From: Primula veris
Lineage: Eukaryota > Streptophyta > Magnoliopsida > Ericales > Primulaceae
Direction of reading: 5' to 3'
Assembly (NCBI GenBank): GCA_963682055.1
Contig: OY821741.1
Coordinates: 27,660,711 to 27,724,710, forward strand
DNA length: 64,000 bases
Shown one piece after another: positions 21,380-33,189 of the stretch (positions are counted from its first letter, which is position 1; every line of letters starts with the position of its first letter). The notes below the pieces were generated by a model, which worked only from the letters and a program-made list of their open reading frames with translations, did not search any database and was not told the DNA's origin. The position numbers were made by a program, and so were the translations under genes.

Positions 21380-22143
21380 CTATCGGTTTCCCTGATAGAC
21401 AACTTGAAAGATTTGTTCATCTAGAAAGTTTTCATTAATTACAGAGTCACCAGGCACTAGTTCAAGTATCGGTAGTCTAGATAGTTGATTAGCCACTACG
21501 TTTTTCACCGCCTTTTTATCTCTAATTTTTAGGTTGAACTCTTGTAATAGTAATATCCATATAATGAGGCATGGTTTGGCATCGGCTTTGACCATAATGT
21601 GCCTTAAGGCCGCATGATCTGTATAAACTATCACTGGAGATCCTACCAGATAATATCTAAATTTATCTAGAGCCCAGATGACTTCGAGAAATTCTTTCTC
21701 TGTAGTTGTGTAATTTTCTTTGCATCATTTGAAGTTTAGCCAGCGTATTAAACCATGCTTGGTTTATTTTCCTTTCACTGTCCTAGCACTGCTCCTATTG
21801 CTATGTCGTTTGCATCACATATTAATTCGAATGGTAATGACCAGTCTAGGGGTTGCATTACCGGTGTTGAAATTAAAGCTTGTTTAAGTTACTAAAAGGA
21901 TGACTCACACCCCGGAGTCCATTCAAAAGTCGTGTCTTGATATAGAGGTGCACTCATTGGTTTAGCCAAGGTGATAAACGAAGGAATGAATTGCCGATAA
22001 AATCCAGCATGGCCTAGAAATGACCTAATGAATCGCACATTCCTAGGCGATGGCAGCTTTTCAATTAGCTGAACTTTTGCTTTATCAACCTCGATTCTCT
22101 TAGGTGAGACTACATGTCCTAAGACTATCCCCTTAGTTACCAT
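21380..22143 (-). pseudogene. Athila-like element 1 RNase H (decayed)
   Basis: The RT-RNase H connection is visible as GIVLGHVVSPKRIEVDKAKV and FLGHAGFYRQFIPSF. RNase H pieces follow: ICDANDIAIGAVLGQ, VYTDHAALRHIM and ANQLSRLP. Stops interrupt the middle of the domain. It would have removed the RNA strand during reverse transcription. Confidence 0.85.
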
Positions 22144-22164
22144 GAAGTGGTACTTTTCCCAATT

Positions 22165-22747
22165 CTACACAAAATTGTTCTCTTTCCAACAAGTCATTAC
22201 ATGTTCCAAGTGGTGCATGCATTGATCATAGGTATCTCCATAGACTAAAAACTCATCCATGAATACCTCCACACATTTTTCAATCATATCACCGAATAGT
22301 GAGATCATACATCGTTGAAAGGTTGCGGGTGCATTGCACATAACAAATGGCACTCGCTTATAAACAAAAGTACCAAACAGAAAGGTGAATGTCTTTTGTC
22401 TTGATCCTCATTGGCTATCTCTATCTGGTTATAACCAAAATATCCATCCAGAAAACAATAAAATTCATGTCCTGCTACCCGTTCCAAAACTTGGTCAAGG
22501 AATGGCAATGGATAGTGATCCTTCCTAGTTACCGTATTCAGCCGATGGTAGTCAATACACAATCTTCAACCTGTTTGAACACGGGTCGTTATAAGTTCAT
22601 TCTTTTCAGTCGCAACGATAGTCACTCCTGACTTTTTCGGTACTACATGGGTGGGACTTACCCATTTAGAGTCAGAGATGGGATAAATTATACCTCATCC
22701 CGAAAGTTTGAGGACTTCCCCTTTAACTACCTCTCTCATGTTAGGGT
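22165..22747 (-). pseudogene. Athila-like element 1 reverse transcriptase (decayed)
   Basis: Motifs are MCIDYHRLNTVTRKDHYPLP, FLDGYFGYNQI and, after a frameshift, APATFQRCM and VFMDEFLVYG. The catalytic pair reads MDE instead of MDD, so a metal-binding Asp is replaced. The enzyme would be dead even without the frameshifts. Confidence 0.87.
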
Positions 22748-23224
22748 TTAGTCGCATCTGCATTTGTTTACTGGTTTAGCATCTTCTTCCATAAAAATTC
22801 GATGTTTACAAAGATTGGGCAAGATTCCTTTCAGATCTGATATTACCCAACCTATTGCTTTCATGTGTTTTGTCAACACATCTATAAGTTTCTTCTCTTG
22901 TGTATCATTTAATTGGGATGATATCACCATCGAGTATGTTTCTACTATTCCCAAAAACACATATTTTAGTTCGGTAGGCAACGGTTTCCGTTCTGGCATA
23001 GGAAGTAATTCGTCTAAGGGGGGAACCTGTGTTACTTGGTCAAAAATATCTTCAGTTGGTGGCTCCCAATGTTGAAAATTCTTAACTTCTTCTTTCCACA
23101 ATTCTCTTATGCTTTGGATAGCATGAGTTTCTTGTTCTGACATCATCTCCTTAGTTAAACTGTCTAGAAGGGCAACCTCTAATTGATCATGTTGTATCAT
23201 CCTATGGGTGACTTTACCGATCAT
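22748..23224 (-). pseudogene. Athila-like element 1, protease-RT linker
   Basis: An open minus-strand stretch with LPTELKYVFLG and IGWVISDLKGILPNLCKHRI, the conserved lead-in to Athila RT. It has no enzyme motif of its own and joins the protease to RT in the polyprotein. Confidence 0.75.
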
Positions 23225-23257
23225 TTCTTCAAACCCTTCAACTTCATACAGGTCATC

Positions 23258-23755
23258 CTAATCGAATGAAAGTCTCTTCCCAGTGCTAAATAGATTAATT
23301 TCTGCTACTTGATTTCCATGAGTGATTTTTCCAATTACTTTTTCACAGTTAATGATGTCATTAGTGATAATGAGAAAAGGTACCCCCAACAACATTGGTG
23401 TTGCAGGGCTTGAGTTTCTCTTTTGTCCTGCCAGTACAATGAAATCCACCGGAAAGTTCATGTTTTCTATTGTTACTATCACATCCATGATTTTTCCTTT
23501 AGGGTAGCAAATTGACCTATCAGCCAATTGAAGGACTATATGTGTATGCTCGAGTTCCCCTAATTTAAATTTCTTGTAGATCTCATAAGGCATGATATTT
23601 ACGCTTGCTCCTTGATCTAGTAAGGCATTATTTATGGTGTTTGTGCCAATCTGAATAGTTACAGATGGACTCCCAATATTTTTGCACTTAACATGCATAC
23701 TGCTTTGGTAGAAAGTACTTACGCGTTCTGTAAGGAATGCTTTCTCTCTAAACAT
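23258..23755 (-). pseudogene. Athila-like element 1 aspartic protease
   Basis: A retropepsin with ALLDQGASVNIMPYEIYKK (DQGAS active site, usual in Athila), LQLADRSICYPKG, the flap-side segment DFIVL and LGVPFL. This piece has no internal stop, but flanking gag and RT are broken. Confidence 0.87.
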
Positions 23756-23808
23756 AGTTCGTTTGGACTGGGCGATAATTTCCTTGAAGAATTTTTTTAT
23801 CCAGAAAA

Positions 23809-24511
23809 TTATTTCATAGCCTCTACCAACGGAATTCGTATCATTAAGTCCTCAACCCATGCTTTTGCAAGATCATTCTTTAAAAGTTTATTGGGTTTCT
23901 CAAGAAGCTGAGGAAATGGAGGAGTAGCAATTATCGTTGGTTCATCTTCGACGGGATCCTTAGCCGCATGTTCCTCTCTTGTGTCGTCCATTGGGCTTTC
24001 GATCCCTGCTCCTGATACACGTTTTGGCATTAACCTTTTCAGACCTGTAATAGGCTTTTCCAAGAGTTTCCCACTTCTGAGGTTGACTGCCAAATCTTGG
24101 CTAGTTTCTCCCTTATTTTTGTTGAGCTTACTTTTTCTCTTCTTTAGTTCTTTAGATAGTTGTGGTTTTCTAACTGGTTCTTCTTCATTTGGGATTACAC
24201 CTTCATCGGGAGTAGGGGAACGAAAGTTCCTTTCTTTCTCATCGGTAAGATTCACACCTTTAGAATTTTCCTTGAATTGTTCCCCCCCCCCCCCCCCCCC
24301 CCACCCCACACGGGATTGACACTTCTTCCTCTTCTTGAATTTTCTGAGGCTTGTAGCGTGGTCTTAACTCTAACTGATCTGATTGAGTCTTAACCGGAGT
24401 AATATATGGTTCAGCAATAGGCTGTTCAATTAGTGGCGGTTCAAGTTGAATAACTTGATGAATTGGCTTGTAGAGAGCTCTACCTTTCGCAATCATTACT
24501 AGATTTTGCAC
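23809..24511 (-). pseudogene. Athila-like element 1 gag C-terminal linker
   Basis: A basic, Lys-rich, low-complexity region (PQLSKELKKRKSKLNKNKGE and NLRSGKLLEKP) in two overlapping frames split by a 21-base C run at 24282-24302. It links gag to protease. No zinc knuckle is visible. The homopolymer is the obvious cause of the frame break. Confidence 0.65.
24282..24302. repeat. Poly-C tract (21 bases)
   Basis: An uninterrupted C run inside the gag linker of element 1, prone to slippage. Its length may be unreliable in the assembly. Confidence 0.95.
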
Positions 24512-24541
24512 CCCATCTACAGGACTTAGTGCTAAAAACTG

Positions 24542-25117
24542 TCATTGAATGATAGTTCCGACAATCTGTTTCCACTTAGGTCGTAGTGAGGTGTAGAAAA
24601 TTCGAATCATCATGCCTAAAGAAAATCCATGTGCTGGATATTTCCTAAGGAGTTTGTTGAAACGATACCAAGATTCAAGATAGGCTTTGAATGATGTAGG
24701 AAGGAAATTTTGAATTGTGTTTCTCGCTTCAGCCAAACGAATTGGTGGGTAGTAGTGCTTAAGAAAGCATTCTACCATGGTTGCCCACGATCGAATTGAG
24801 TTTCTAGGCAGGTTTTTATACCATTCTAGAGCAAGATTTTTCAAAGAGAAGAGAAACATTTTGAGCTGAATCTGGTTGAGATGGATTTTTCCATTGTCTT
24901 GCAATCAACACATATCAGCAAAATCCTCTAAGTGAGAATATGGATCCTCATTAGTTTGACATGAAATTTTTTGAAGAATATTTATTAGGTTAAGGTCATG
25001 TGAAACGAATTTGTCCTGACCGGAGTCAAACATAATGCAAGACAATCCGATTGGGATGTTAGGATTAAGGCATTGCTCTATAGTTATTTCATTTCGGGTT
25101 GCGTGGCCCAACTCCAT
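24542..25117 (-). pseudogene. Athila-like element 1 gag
   Basis: The retrotransposon gag domain appears as FLFSLKNLALEWYKNLPRNS, SWATMVECFLKHYYPP and FKAYLESWYRFNKLLRKYP. The N-terminal piece starts at 25117 (MELGHATRNEITIEQCLNP). A stop and frame change near 24905 split it. It lies just downstream of the primer site, as expected. Confidence 0.83.
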
Positions 25118-25374
25118 TGATAATTCAAGGGTTGGTACTTACTAATACTGAGTACTAATATTATATTAAAACTATTATCCATAAGTTTAAATAAATACTA
25201 TAAAATTGAGCTCTTGATTGACTTAACTAAATAAGTCAACCAAATATGCCCTAACCGTTCAACCTGACCGGTCAGGTCTGCAATGGACCAAATTCTCTCA
25301 ATTGACAATAGCCAATACTTTTAACTAAATTTTTCCTAGTTCTTTTTGGAACTGTTATCAACCTAAAAGTTGAT
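25118..25374 (-). other. Leader of Athila-like element 1
   Basis: Non-coding DNA between the primer site and gag. It contains the perfect 14-bp palindrome CCTGACCGGTCAGG at 25263-25276, followed by TCTGCAATGG; the same pair recurs at 32404-32418. Confidence 0.65.
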
Positions 25375-25391
25375 TCTCCGGCAGCGACGCC
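25375..25391 (-). other. Primer-binding site, tRNA-Asp type (element 1)
   Basis: The minus strand reads TGGCGTCGCTGCCGGAG, a close match to TGGCGCCGTTGCCGGGG, the tRNA-Asp complement used by Athila elements. It starts a few bases after the LTR end at 25399. Confidence 0.85.
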
Positions 25392-25992
25392 AAAATATTG
25401 ACTACCTTTTAAGTGTGTTATTTTTAACGCACATAAAAGACTCACAAGAATACAAGTGTAGTTGCAATATATGTCTCGGTAGTACGAGTTCGTTCCATGG
25501 AGAACTACCTAGATTAACTTTAGTAAAAAACTTGTTTATGGAAAATTATGTTAAACTATTCTTAGGAATTAGTTTTACTCCGATTTTCACCATTTTCTCA
25601 TCCTACTAACATGGCGTTCATCTAAACATAATTTATTACACTATTTTTTATCTTATATTCCGAATTCTAATCAGGTATTCATCATAAGGAATTCCAATAT
25701 CATTGTTTAACCCAATAGCGAGATGTCAATTCTTTAATATTAGCATAAACAAATAAACATCAAAATACAAACATGCATCGATACACATACCAATATATGC
25801 AAACAAATACTCAATAAAAGTATAAGAAACTTAGCTTGCGCAAGCATAGTGGTCGGAGAACACCGATGATGATCAATACTTAAAGGAAATGTGTTTTTAA
25901 TTGAAATTTGAAATAAAACTTGAGTTTTTAGAGAGATGTGGCCTCTCTGGATTTCTTAGACAAAAAAAATCTATGTTCTACTATTTGGGAAG

Positions 25993-26004
25993 CAATATTT
26001 ATCC
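25993..26004 (-). promoter_or_regulatory. TATA-like box in element 1 5' LTR
   Basis: The minus strand reads GGATAAATATTG, about 50 bp downstream of the palindrome pair at 26057-26082. Spacing and position suit a U3 promoter; a functional role is inferred. Confidence 0.45.
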
Positions 26005-26056
26005 TCCCAAATGAGTCAACAACCCTAGCCTTAAAAATATCCAAAAAATCTAATTG

Positions 26057-26082
26057 CCTTGACCGGTCAGGTTGACCGGTTA
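26057..26082. promoter_or_regulatory. Paired TTGACCGGTCA palindromes in LTR U3
   Basis: CTTGACCGGTCAGG is followed at once by TTGACCGGTTA. TTGAC(C/T) is the W-box core bound by WRKY factors, and the palindrome presents it on both strands. The 3' LTR copy keeps one diverged site at 413-425. Confidence 0.5.
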
Positions 26083-26156
26083 GATAAACTTCTAAAATCA
26101 TATTTTGACTTTATCTTCACTTGACTCCGATTTTCACTTTGTTTGCGCTTGCTTTT

Positions 26157-28264
26157 AGTAACGTTTCGGAAATTTGAGAGTTTATTATTGCTTTTATTAA
26201 TAAAATAGGTGTATATGATAGTTATGGGTGTTATTGGTATTATTGAGTAAGTAAGAAGACTAATTAGTAAATTAGTTATACTTACACCTAATATATATAT
26301 ATATACATATACACCAAAGGATACATATATACATATACATATATACAACACATTTACATACATATACACAGAGATACATATGGAGAGAGAGAGAGAGAGA
26401 GAGTAGCAGAGGGACTAGACCAGCGGCAAAATCAACCGGAGGTCAGCCTGGTCAGGCAACGACGGGAGGTCGTATCGGTGGTGGTTTCCGAATTTTAGGA
26501 CAACTATGTTTTGGGTTATTTCCGATGCGTTCGGACTCCGTTTTTCATGACTAAATACACTATTTTGATCTACTCTTCGATATCTATCTACCTGTGTAAG
26601 TCCGCTCCGCTGATTTTCACCTTTATCAAAACCCATTTTTTAGGGTTTCATTAATAATCCGAATTTACATCAATTTTATTGATCCGTAGCTCGTTCTAAT
26701 TACGTTTAGGGACTACTTGAGGGCGATTAGTGGGCTGTCCATATCTAGCTTTGATTGTTCGGTGGGTTTTCGGTTCGAGGTTGGGATATTTTTACAAACG
26801 AGCTCTCGTTTGTATAGGTAAGGGGGAAGAATATAGTTTCGCTTTAAAGGCAGTTTTTATGTGTTGTTTGTTGTATGCTAGGCTATGTAAATGGTTAGTT
26901 GGTTGGTTAGTGTGTATGGCATCATGTTATTGTATTGTGTATGTGTAACATGCTTCCATGGTTTTATTTATGCTAACATATTGTTTATGGTGATTATGTT
27001 ATGTATGGCGATTTTACCATTTTTATTTGAAAAAGAATTGTGAACAAAAATGTGACGGTGGTGATATAGTGCGTGATTTTTATTTTATTTTCGTTTGGTT
27101 GACTTTACCATTTATGTTTTTGGGAGTCTTTTATATTTCTTTTAGGGATTGCAGTTCCAAGTGTTAAGGGGGAGTTGTGTCAGCTCACGGTGAGATCCCG
27201 GAAACTTGCGCAAGGATTAGGTATATCGGTACTATAGGGTTAGTCCCCTTAAAGCCGGCCCCATATTTTCTTGGCCACGTGTTAGTGTCAAAATATGGGT
27301 GAGGGAACCATTGTACTTTGGGTCCTAGAGCAGAGTGGCTCTAAAAGTGGGTACATGTGAGGCAATCCCGACTTTGTTTTTTTTCGTGGAGTCTTGTTTT
27401 GTTTTGTTGTGTTTTGTTTTGTTTTGTTGTGCTTTGTTTTATCTTATTTTATTATTAATGCGGTGATCTCGATCATATGTTCGTTTACTTATAGCTGCGA
27501 GTTATATTTGTTGATGTGTTTTTCGTGCAATTGTCTTTGTCATTATTTGCCAAGATATCATATTTGTCATGTTAGGATTGTGTGTGCGTGCTTAGTAGCA
27601 CGCGCCGTTCTTAAAGCGAGACTGTTTTCTTACCTCCTTTCCTTGTTTTTTTGTACATTTTGTTACGATCGATGTACAGGTGCTGACGGAGACGGTGGCG
27701 AGGTGTAGAGCTCTTGTCTGAGGATCATTGTCATATTACACCTTATCGCGTGCACGCTACTCTTTTGTTTACTCTTTTTGGCGTGTTCTTATTTTGAACT
27801 TTGTTCGCCTAGTAAGCGTTTGAAACATGTATGTTTTTCTTTTGGTTAGAGTAACCTATCATGTACATGTATATGTTAGATTGCGTTATTGTATATAATG
27901 TCAGCTGGGTTGAATTTGACTTAATCATGTTCAATTAGTGATAATCGTTTTGCGATTTTGTTATATGTTTTGTTGTCAAACAGGTCTAATTTATTGGAAA
28001 CAAATAGATATGCGAAGCTCATGCCAAAATTTAAAAAAAAAACGTATTGTATTGTTTGTTTGTCACATTTGAGCCCCGTTGGCTACCCTTAGGCCAACTC
28101 AGGGAATCATATGTGATTATTCGGCATGTCTTGAAGTATTTATTTGGGTCTATTGATTAGCGTGCTATCGAATGGCATACTGAATGTTTCGTTATTTTAA
28201 CTTTTTTCCTTTTTATTTTAATTTTCATTCACGACCCGGGTTTACCCTAATCCGGGGCATGACA
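26157..28264. mobile_element. Solo LTR, family S, copy 1
   Basis: Flanked by a perfect CTTTT duplication (26152-26156 and 28265-28269). It starts AGTAACGTTTCGG (first TG mutated to AG) and ends CCGGGGCATGACA. It shares the block 27148-27370 and both ends with 33190-34794. There is no internal region, so it is what remains after LTR-LTR recombination. Similar ends suggest a Ty3/gypsy chromovirus family. It is 2108 bp, about 500 bp longer than copy 2; the extra DNA lies around 27420-28060. Confidence 0.9.
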
Positions 28265-28510
28265 CTTTTAGACCCTCTATCTTCTATTTCCTTCTCTTAT
28301 AGTCATTTGTTTGGTCCTCTTGTGTCTTTGTCTCTTCTTTGTACTAATTATGTGCCTTTTTCCTGCAAGAATGCAAAAGAGTACAATTAAACCGAACAAA
28401 CACAGAAATACACAAAACATGGCTTAAACAAGCCAAAATACTAGTAAAACAATGTTAATTTATATCCTTTTAACATCTTAAAATGACCATTTCGTGGTCT
28501 AATCATTTAT

Positions 28511-28720
28511 ACGACGTTACCGATTTGTTTTAACTAATTTGCATTCAAGAGGTAAGACTAATGTTTAAACCTATGTAAAGTTACGTAAACATGTAGTAAA
28601 AACAAAGGAAATACTAGTAAACATGACAAAGTCATGAAAGAAGACGAATAAACTCACAAAACAGAGTCGGCAACCAAAGATTCGTGCACAAAACCTTGAA
28701 TCTATGTTTCTTTTCTCTTT
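28511..28720 (-). mobile_element. Fragment of LTR B
   Basis: Matches 39062-39275 (GACGTTACCGATTTG against GGCGTTACCAATATG; AACTCACAAAACGGAGTCGG-type landmarks). Element 1 appears to have inserted into this older LTR, so 28506-28510 (TTTAT) would be its target duplication; the partner lies outside the window. In 28721-29061 nothing was recognised. Confidence 0.65.
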
Positions 28721-29061
28721 TATCTCTCCTCTCTCATCCTCCTCATCGCACTTACGTTCTCTAACCTATCACATAGAGAGGGTAATTCAGTCAACGTCTA
28801 TCAAAAATAGATCCCAAAATGTATGATATTATGACGGTAATTTCGTCAATTTATAATGTTAGGTCCTAAATTGTGCAAAAATTAGTAGATTAGTACCTAA
28901 AATGTTAAAAGTGATAATATAGTACCTAAATTAATAGCCACTAGTAACACAATACAATAAACATATTTTCCCCTATAAGAAATATCATGCACTTTCCACG
29001 AATTTGTATGCATTTATCGATTGTGTGTACATTTTTCTGGAGCCACTGAGTGGCCAAAAAG

Positions 29062-30103
29062 TGTGCAATTAAAATAAAAGTATTTTACCTTGCAAGAGTA
29101 CCAGGACCGATGCTAGTAATAAAATTTATAGAATCATAGGTAAAGTACGAGTCATCCCAGGAGATGAGAATATAATTTATATAAACAAATTTTTAACAAT
29201 TCTTTTTGCCGTTTCTATCGATAAAGTCCGTGCTATCCTTTTTAAGAGTTGTTGTTTACCTAGCATGCAAGACCTACTAAAACACAGAGGTGAAGTTCGT
29301 CAATCCTCACTCATACTTAGAGAAACACGCATGGAGGTATAATAATAATATGATCTATATTAAGCATGCATTAATTACACAGTAAAGAAACAAGAAAAAT
29401 TAAATAATAGAAGTGTAGAAAAAGCTCACAAATATCGCGGGAAACATAAAGACGAAGTCGCTGGTCTCTCTACGTATAATCCTTGCTAGGAAGAGGCACA
29501 AGGTAATATAAGTAAAGGAAGGGACAAAAAGAAAAGAGAGAAGAAGAAGAGAGAGAGAAAAACGAAAAATAAAATAACTCCGATTAATGAAACAACTTCT
29601 GATAATTCTTAGTTGTTACAAATATATATAGTGTTGGACTCAAAAAATCTCAATTCCCAATTCATAAAAAACGCTGATCCGGATTAGTGCATTTCTATCC
29701 GGATTAGATGGCGTGTTCTAGTTAGATTTCGCCACGTCATTAAATGATGCAGTCAACTTTGACTCTGATCTGGATTAGTCATTCTAATCCGAATTAGTTG
29801 ACACAGAACAGATTTTATTTCTTTTCTTTGGATATTCTTTAAACTTTCTTGTTTATCTCTTGCTTGGGCCCAAATTTAACTCTTTTAAGTCCTTCAAGCT
29901 CCTTTATCTTCAATTTAAGTCCTTGTTTTAGCGTCTTCATGCATTGTCGTCTTTTTAAGGTCTAAACCACGTAAAAACACATAGTTCCCTTCAAAGTGGC
30001 CAAATACACAAAACATATAATATATACGATTCAATAGCACTTAGAAATGGATAATTTACTACTAGAATATGCCAAACTAATACACAGTTGAAGGCGAATC
30101 ACA
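29062..30103 (-). mobile_element. LTR C, left copy (minus)
   Basis: Starts on the minus strand at 30103 with TGTGATTCGCC after a polypurine tract and ends near 29062 with GCACA. It aligns in inverted orientation with 43019-44043, sharing its start, repeated ATCCGGAT palindromes, a TATA box and the terminal part TTTTATTAaTACGAT-like block. A primer-site-like TTGGCCACTCAGTGG lies just beyond its end (29041-29058), but no coding region follows it. Confidence 0.7.
29676..29795. promoter_or_regulatory. ATCCGGAT palindrome cluster in LTR C left
   Basis: Four sites: TGATCCGGATTAG, TATCCGGATTAG, TGATCTGGATTAG and TAATCCGAATTAG. They lie 308-427 bp from the LTR start, upstream of an ACTATATATATTT TATA-like box at 29618-29632. 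The right copy has the same arrangement. Confidence 0.5.
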
Positions 30104-30119
30104 CTCCCCAACTAGCTCG
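30104..30119 (-). other. Polypurine tract next to LTR C left
   Basis: The minus strand reads CGAGCTAGTTGGGGAG, then TGTGATTC. It is nearly the same as the tract at 734-750 and related to 43003-43018. Confidence 0.7.
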
Positions 30120-32880
30120 ATACTTGCCCTCAAGTGTCGCACGCGATTAATAAGTTAAAGTACGATCATTTCGGATTTTACTAATCCTAAAACATAAATA
30201 AAAGATATCTCACTATCGTGTAAGTTACGATTGCACTTAGCTCAAGCAACATGCCTTTAAAACTTTAAGTGTCCTTAAAGGACGAGTTTATTTTCATGAG
30301 GGTTTACCAGAAACGCTACCCACAAACATTTAGAATCTAGATCCTCAAAAATGGTTTTAAGCTCATCAAGGTTTTTAGAAAACATACGTCATTGATATGA
30401 TACCTTATAAAATTTTCGAAGTTATTAAGAATTAATTTATAACCCCATTGCATATCGATGTTATTATGCACGCTTCCAAGCAAGTACGCCTATGTGACTA
30501 TTTGACTTGGCTGGAAATGTAGGCCCAGAATCAAGACTCCTCTTAAATTACTAACGTAGAAAACACGATTGCATTTAATGTATGCAATAAGACGTTAAAC
30601 CTTTTAAGCGTAAAATGACGAGTTTTGTCTCATGAGGGTTTACTACAATGACGCCTAGAAACATATTAGTTTTTAAGTTCCTAGGTTCTCCCTATATGAG
30701 CAAAACATTAACAAACAACCTATACGACACAAAGAGGATAATTACTGAAAGAAATAGAGGCGGAAAAAACAAATATAAAAGTCAACTAGAATACGCCGTT
30801 ATGATTAACCGAAGTTACTACTAACTAGAAATTAAATAGAGTACTCCTATTTGCCTCGTACATATCTGCCACACTACTCAGTCACTCAAAAACTCTCTTT
30901 CGGCTTCTTGACGTTCGCCGGGGGTTGATATGGCTTATTGAATTACCTAGACGTTTGCTATAATCCTAATGGTCAAGCCTTCTATGTCGGTGAAGAATCG
31001 GCCAAGTGGTGGGTCATGTCGATGTCAAAAATAAGCCTTAAACTTATATTCTCGGTGTCGGTGTCGTCTTCAAATTCCAGAAATAAAACTTTCTAGAATT
31101 GGAAGTATCCAATGTGCTCATGCACTTTCCTCAGAATAGAAGTGACTTAGTGCTCTAATAATCACGACCCCCTTCGGGAGTATCTAGTACGTATAACAAA
31201 ATAAACTCGAGCTTATAAACATGCTCGATAAATACAACCCTTCTCAAAGTGAGAAGAATAAAAAGAAACTGCTAAGTGTAATAATAGATGACTTAGATTA
31301 ATAACAAGACTGCTGGCCTAACAAGTCACTTCGGGTTTTTCTTTATTTTTTTTTCTTCTTTTTTTATTTATATTTTTTTTCAAATCACTTTTTTTTGGAG
31401 ATGGGGTATAGTTCCCTTTTCTTTTCATCTCGTTTTTTCTTTTCTTTTTCTTTTGATTTTATTCTTTGAAGTGACAGATATGATGAAAATGGCCTAATAA
31501 CACAGTGTACAACTCAAAAAATATCTATCCAGGCTTTGCCTCAATGTCTAATCAACATGGTACTACTGACTAACCAAATAATGCGATAAAAATGAAAAAA
31601 TAAAATGATCATGCAAAATTCATAAATCTATGTTGAAAGCTCAAAAGAATTGTCGTCTCGTAGAACTCCTCCCAAAATAATAAGTGTGTCGAAGTCGAGA
31701 TTGGGGAAAACTCTAAATCGTCAAAGATGAAAAAATGTCAATGTCGCACAAACTCCAACTTGACCATTTCAGTATCTGGCTTAGTCTAGGCAACTCGGCT
31801 GTATTTAGCGGGGTCTCTTGAATCTCCACTACCCTGATGTAACCCATGGTAGGAAATCCTAGAATTAGGTCATATATAGTGCCCCCACCCATAGTCATGT
31901 GTACGAATGTCCTAAAGAGTGCCCTACGTAATTCTAGCTTTTGATACTCAAGGTTTAATCAGAAAGTTGCATCTAGTTTAACGTTTATAAATGCTTTTAT
32001 ACTTCATTTTAAACTTTATTTCACTTTGTATCTAATTGTGCTTTCAACTTCGTTTGTTAAGAGGTTAATAGTGATATCGATAGAACTTTCGAAAAATAGA
32101 AACTACTATAGGGAGTGTGTCAGGCAATATAAACTTTAAGATATAAACGTGCTTTGACTTCCCCCAACTATCTATTTTTTAGTTTTTTTTTTTCAAATTT
32201 TTTCTTTTTTTCTTTTCATGCAATCATAACACAAATATTTACAATGCAACACAAAAGAGGTAAAATATTCATAAAACTAAGAAAAAGTGGAGTTATAGAG
32301 TATATACAACTTTTGCGTCGAAATGAGACGGAGTGAAAGGCTGAATTTTGAGAAAATCATCTCTGATTCAAATCTGCAGCAGGTTGACCGATCAGATTGA
32401 CCAGTCAGGTCTGCAATGGCTCAATTTTGAATAATTCTTCCAAAAATCTTGCTGCTGTCGCAAACACTAGAAAAATATATAAACGCAAGTGTGGTAGAAA
32501 ATCTCTTATAAAACTCCTAAAAACTCTCCAAAGTAGGAGATAAAAAGAACAACTCGAAATATTTTTGTATTTTTTCTCTTTTTCTAATTTTTTTAATTTT
32601 TTTTTGGTTTTTCGTATGTATAAAAAAACAAATGGGGGTTTAAAATACCATGAAAAACTTGTATATTTACAATTTTTAAAAAAATCTTCTCATTTCCGTG
32701 AGTATCCAACGAAGATGTATCCACTCCCCTCAAATAAAACTGACAGTGTACTCACTGTTGGGAGAAGTAAACCACATCAGAGTTGGTCAACCCAACGAAA
32801 CTCCATGTGGACTAAATGAAAGACAATATATACAAAAATAAATGGCAGTTATTTACAGATGGAAGTGATGATGGAATGGT
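30120..32880 (-). other. Non-coding 3' region of an Athila-related element
   Basis: No real ORF. The 30230-30320 and 30560-30660 parts repeat each other (a CGATTGCA..., AAAATGACGAGTTT..., GAGGGTTTAC series) and match 900-990. The 31330-31460 stretch is T-rich simple sequence. W-box palindromes lie at 32381-32410 and a dyad at 32743-32758. This is a 3' untranslated region attached to LTR C. Confidence 0.6.
32743..32758 (-). other. Conserved dyad ACAGTG-AGTA-CACTGT
   Basis: A perfect 6-bp stem with a 4-base loop, about 130 bp past the acidic ORF end. It corresponds to the dyads at 2471 and 41075. Confidence 0.7.
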
Positions 32881-32887
32881 GGTGAAA

Positions 32888-33184
32888 TTAGATGGAAGCA
32901 GGAGGACCTGCGTCCTTTCCTACCTCGTCACGCTTTGTGACTAATGAACGTTCTTCTTGGGGATCTTCCTCGGGTTCCTCCTCGGGATCCGAGAGATCTT
33001 TCTCCTTATTGATGTCGTATGTGTTGAGTCTCACACTTGAAAGAGGCGGGTCTAGGAAAAGAAACCTCACCGCCTTCCGCGATATGTTGATGAAGTTTGA
33101 TGTGCATAGTGTGACGGTACTCCTTGATTTCTTTCGGTATGATGTGTCATGAAATACTGAATTTCTCCCATAAAAGATGAAATC
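32888..33184 (-). pseudogene. Acidic C-terminal coding remnant of element 2
   Basis: Minus-strand coding with an acidic tail DLSDPEEEPEEDPQEE ending at 32888. It resembles in character the acidic end of the third ORF of element 1. In this element it lies just past the second protease once the solo LTR is ignored, with no RT or integrase between. Function unknown. Confidence 0.45.
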
Positions 33185-33189
33185 TGGAA

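Larger units (their letters stand above)
25399..28505 (-). mobile_element. Athila-like element 1, 5' LTR (split by a solo LTR)
   Basis: Starts at 28505 (TGATTAGACC on the minus strand) and ends at 25399, just before the primer site. Without the solo LTR and its duplication it is about 995 bp. A tandem W-box palindrome at 26057-26082 lies about 315 bp from the LTR start, and a TATA-like GATAAATATT lies at 25993-26004. It matches 1-733 along their shared length. Confidence 0.87.

Noticed and set aside
31330..31460. T-rich stretch as a possible terminator or poly-A tail of a LINE
   Set aside because: No LINE coding sequence or target duplication nearby; simple sequence.
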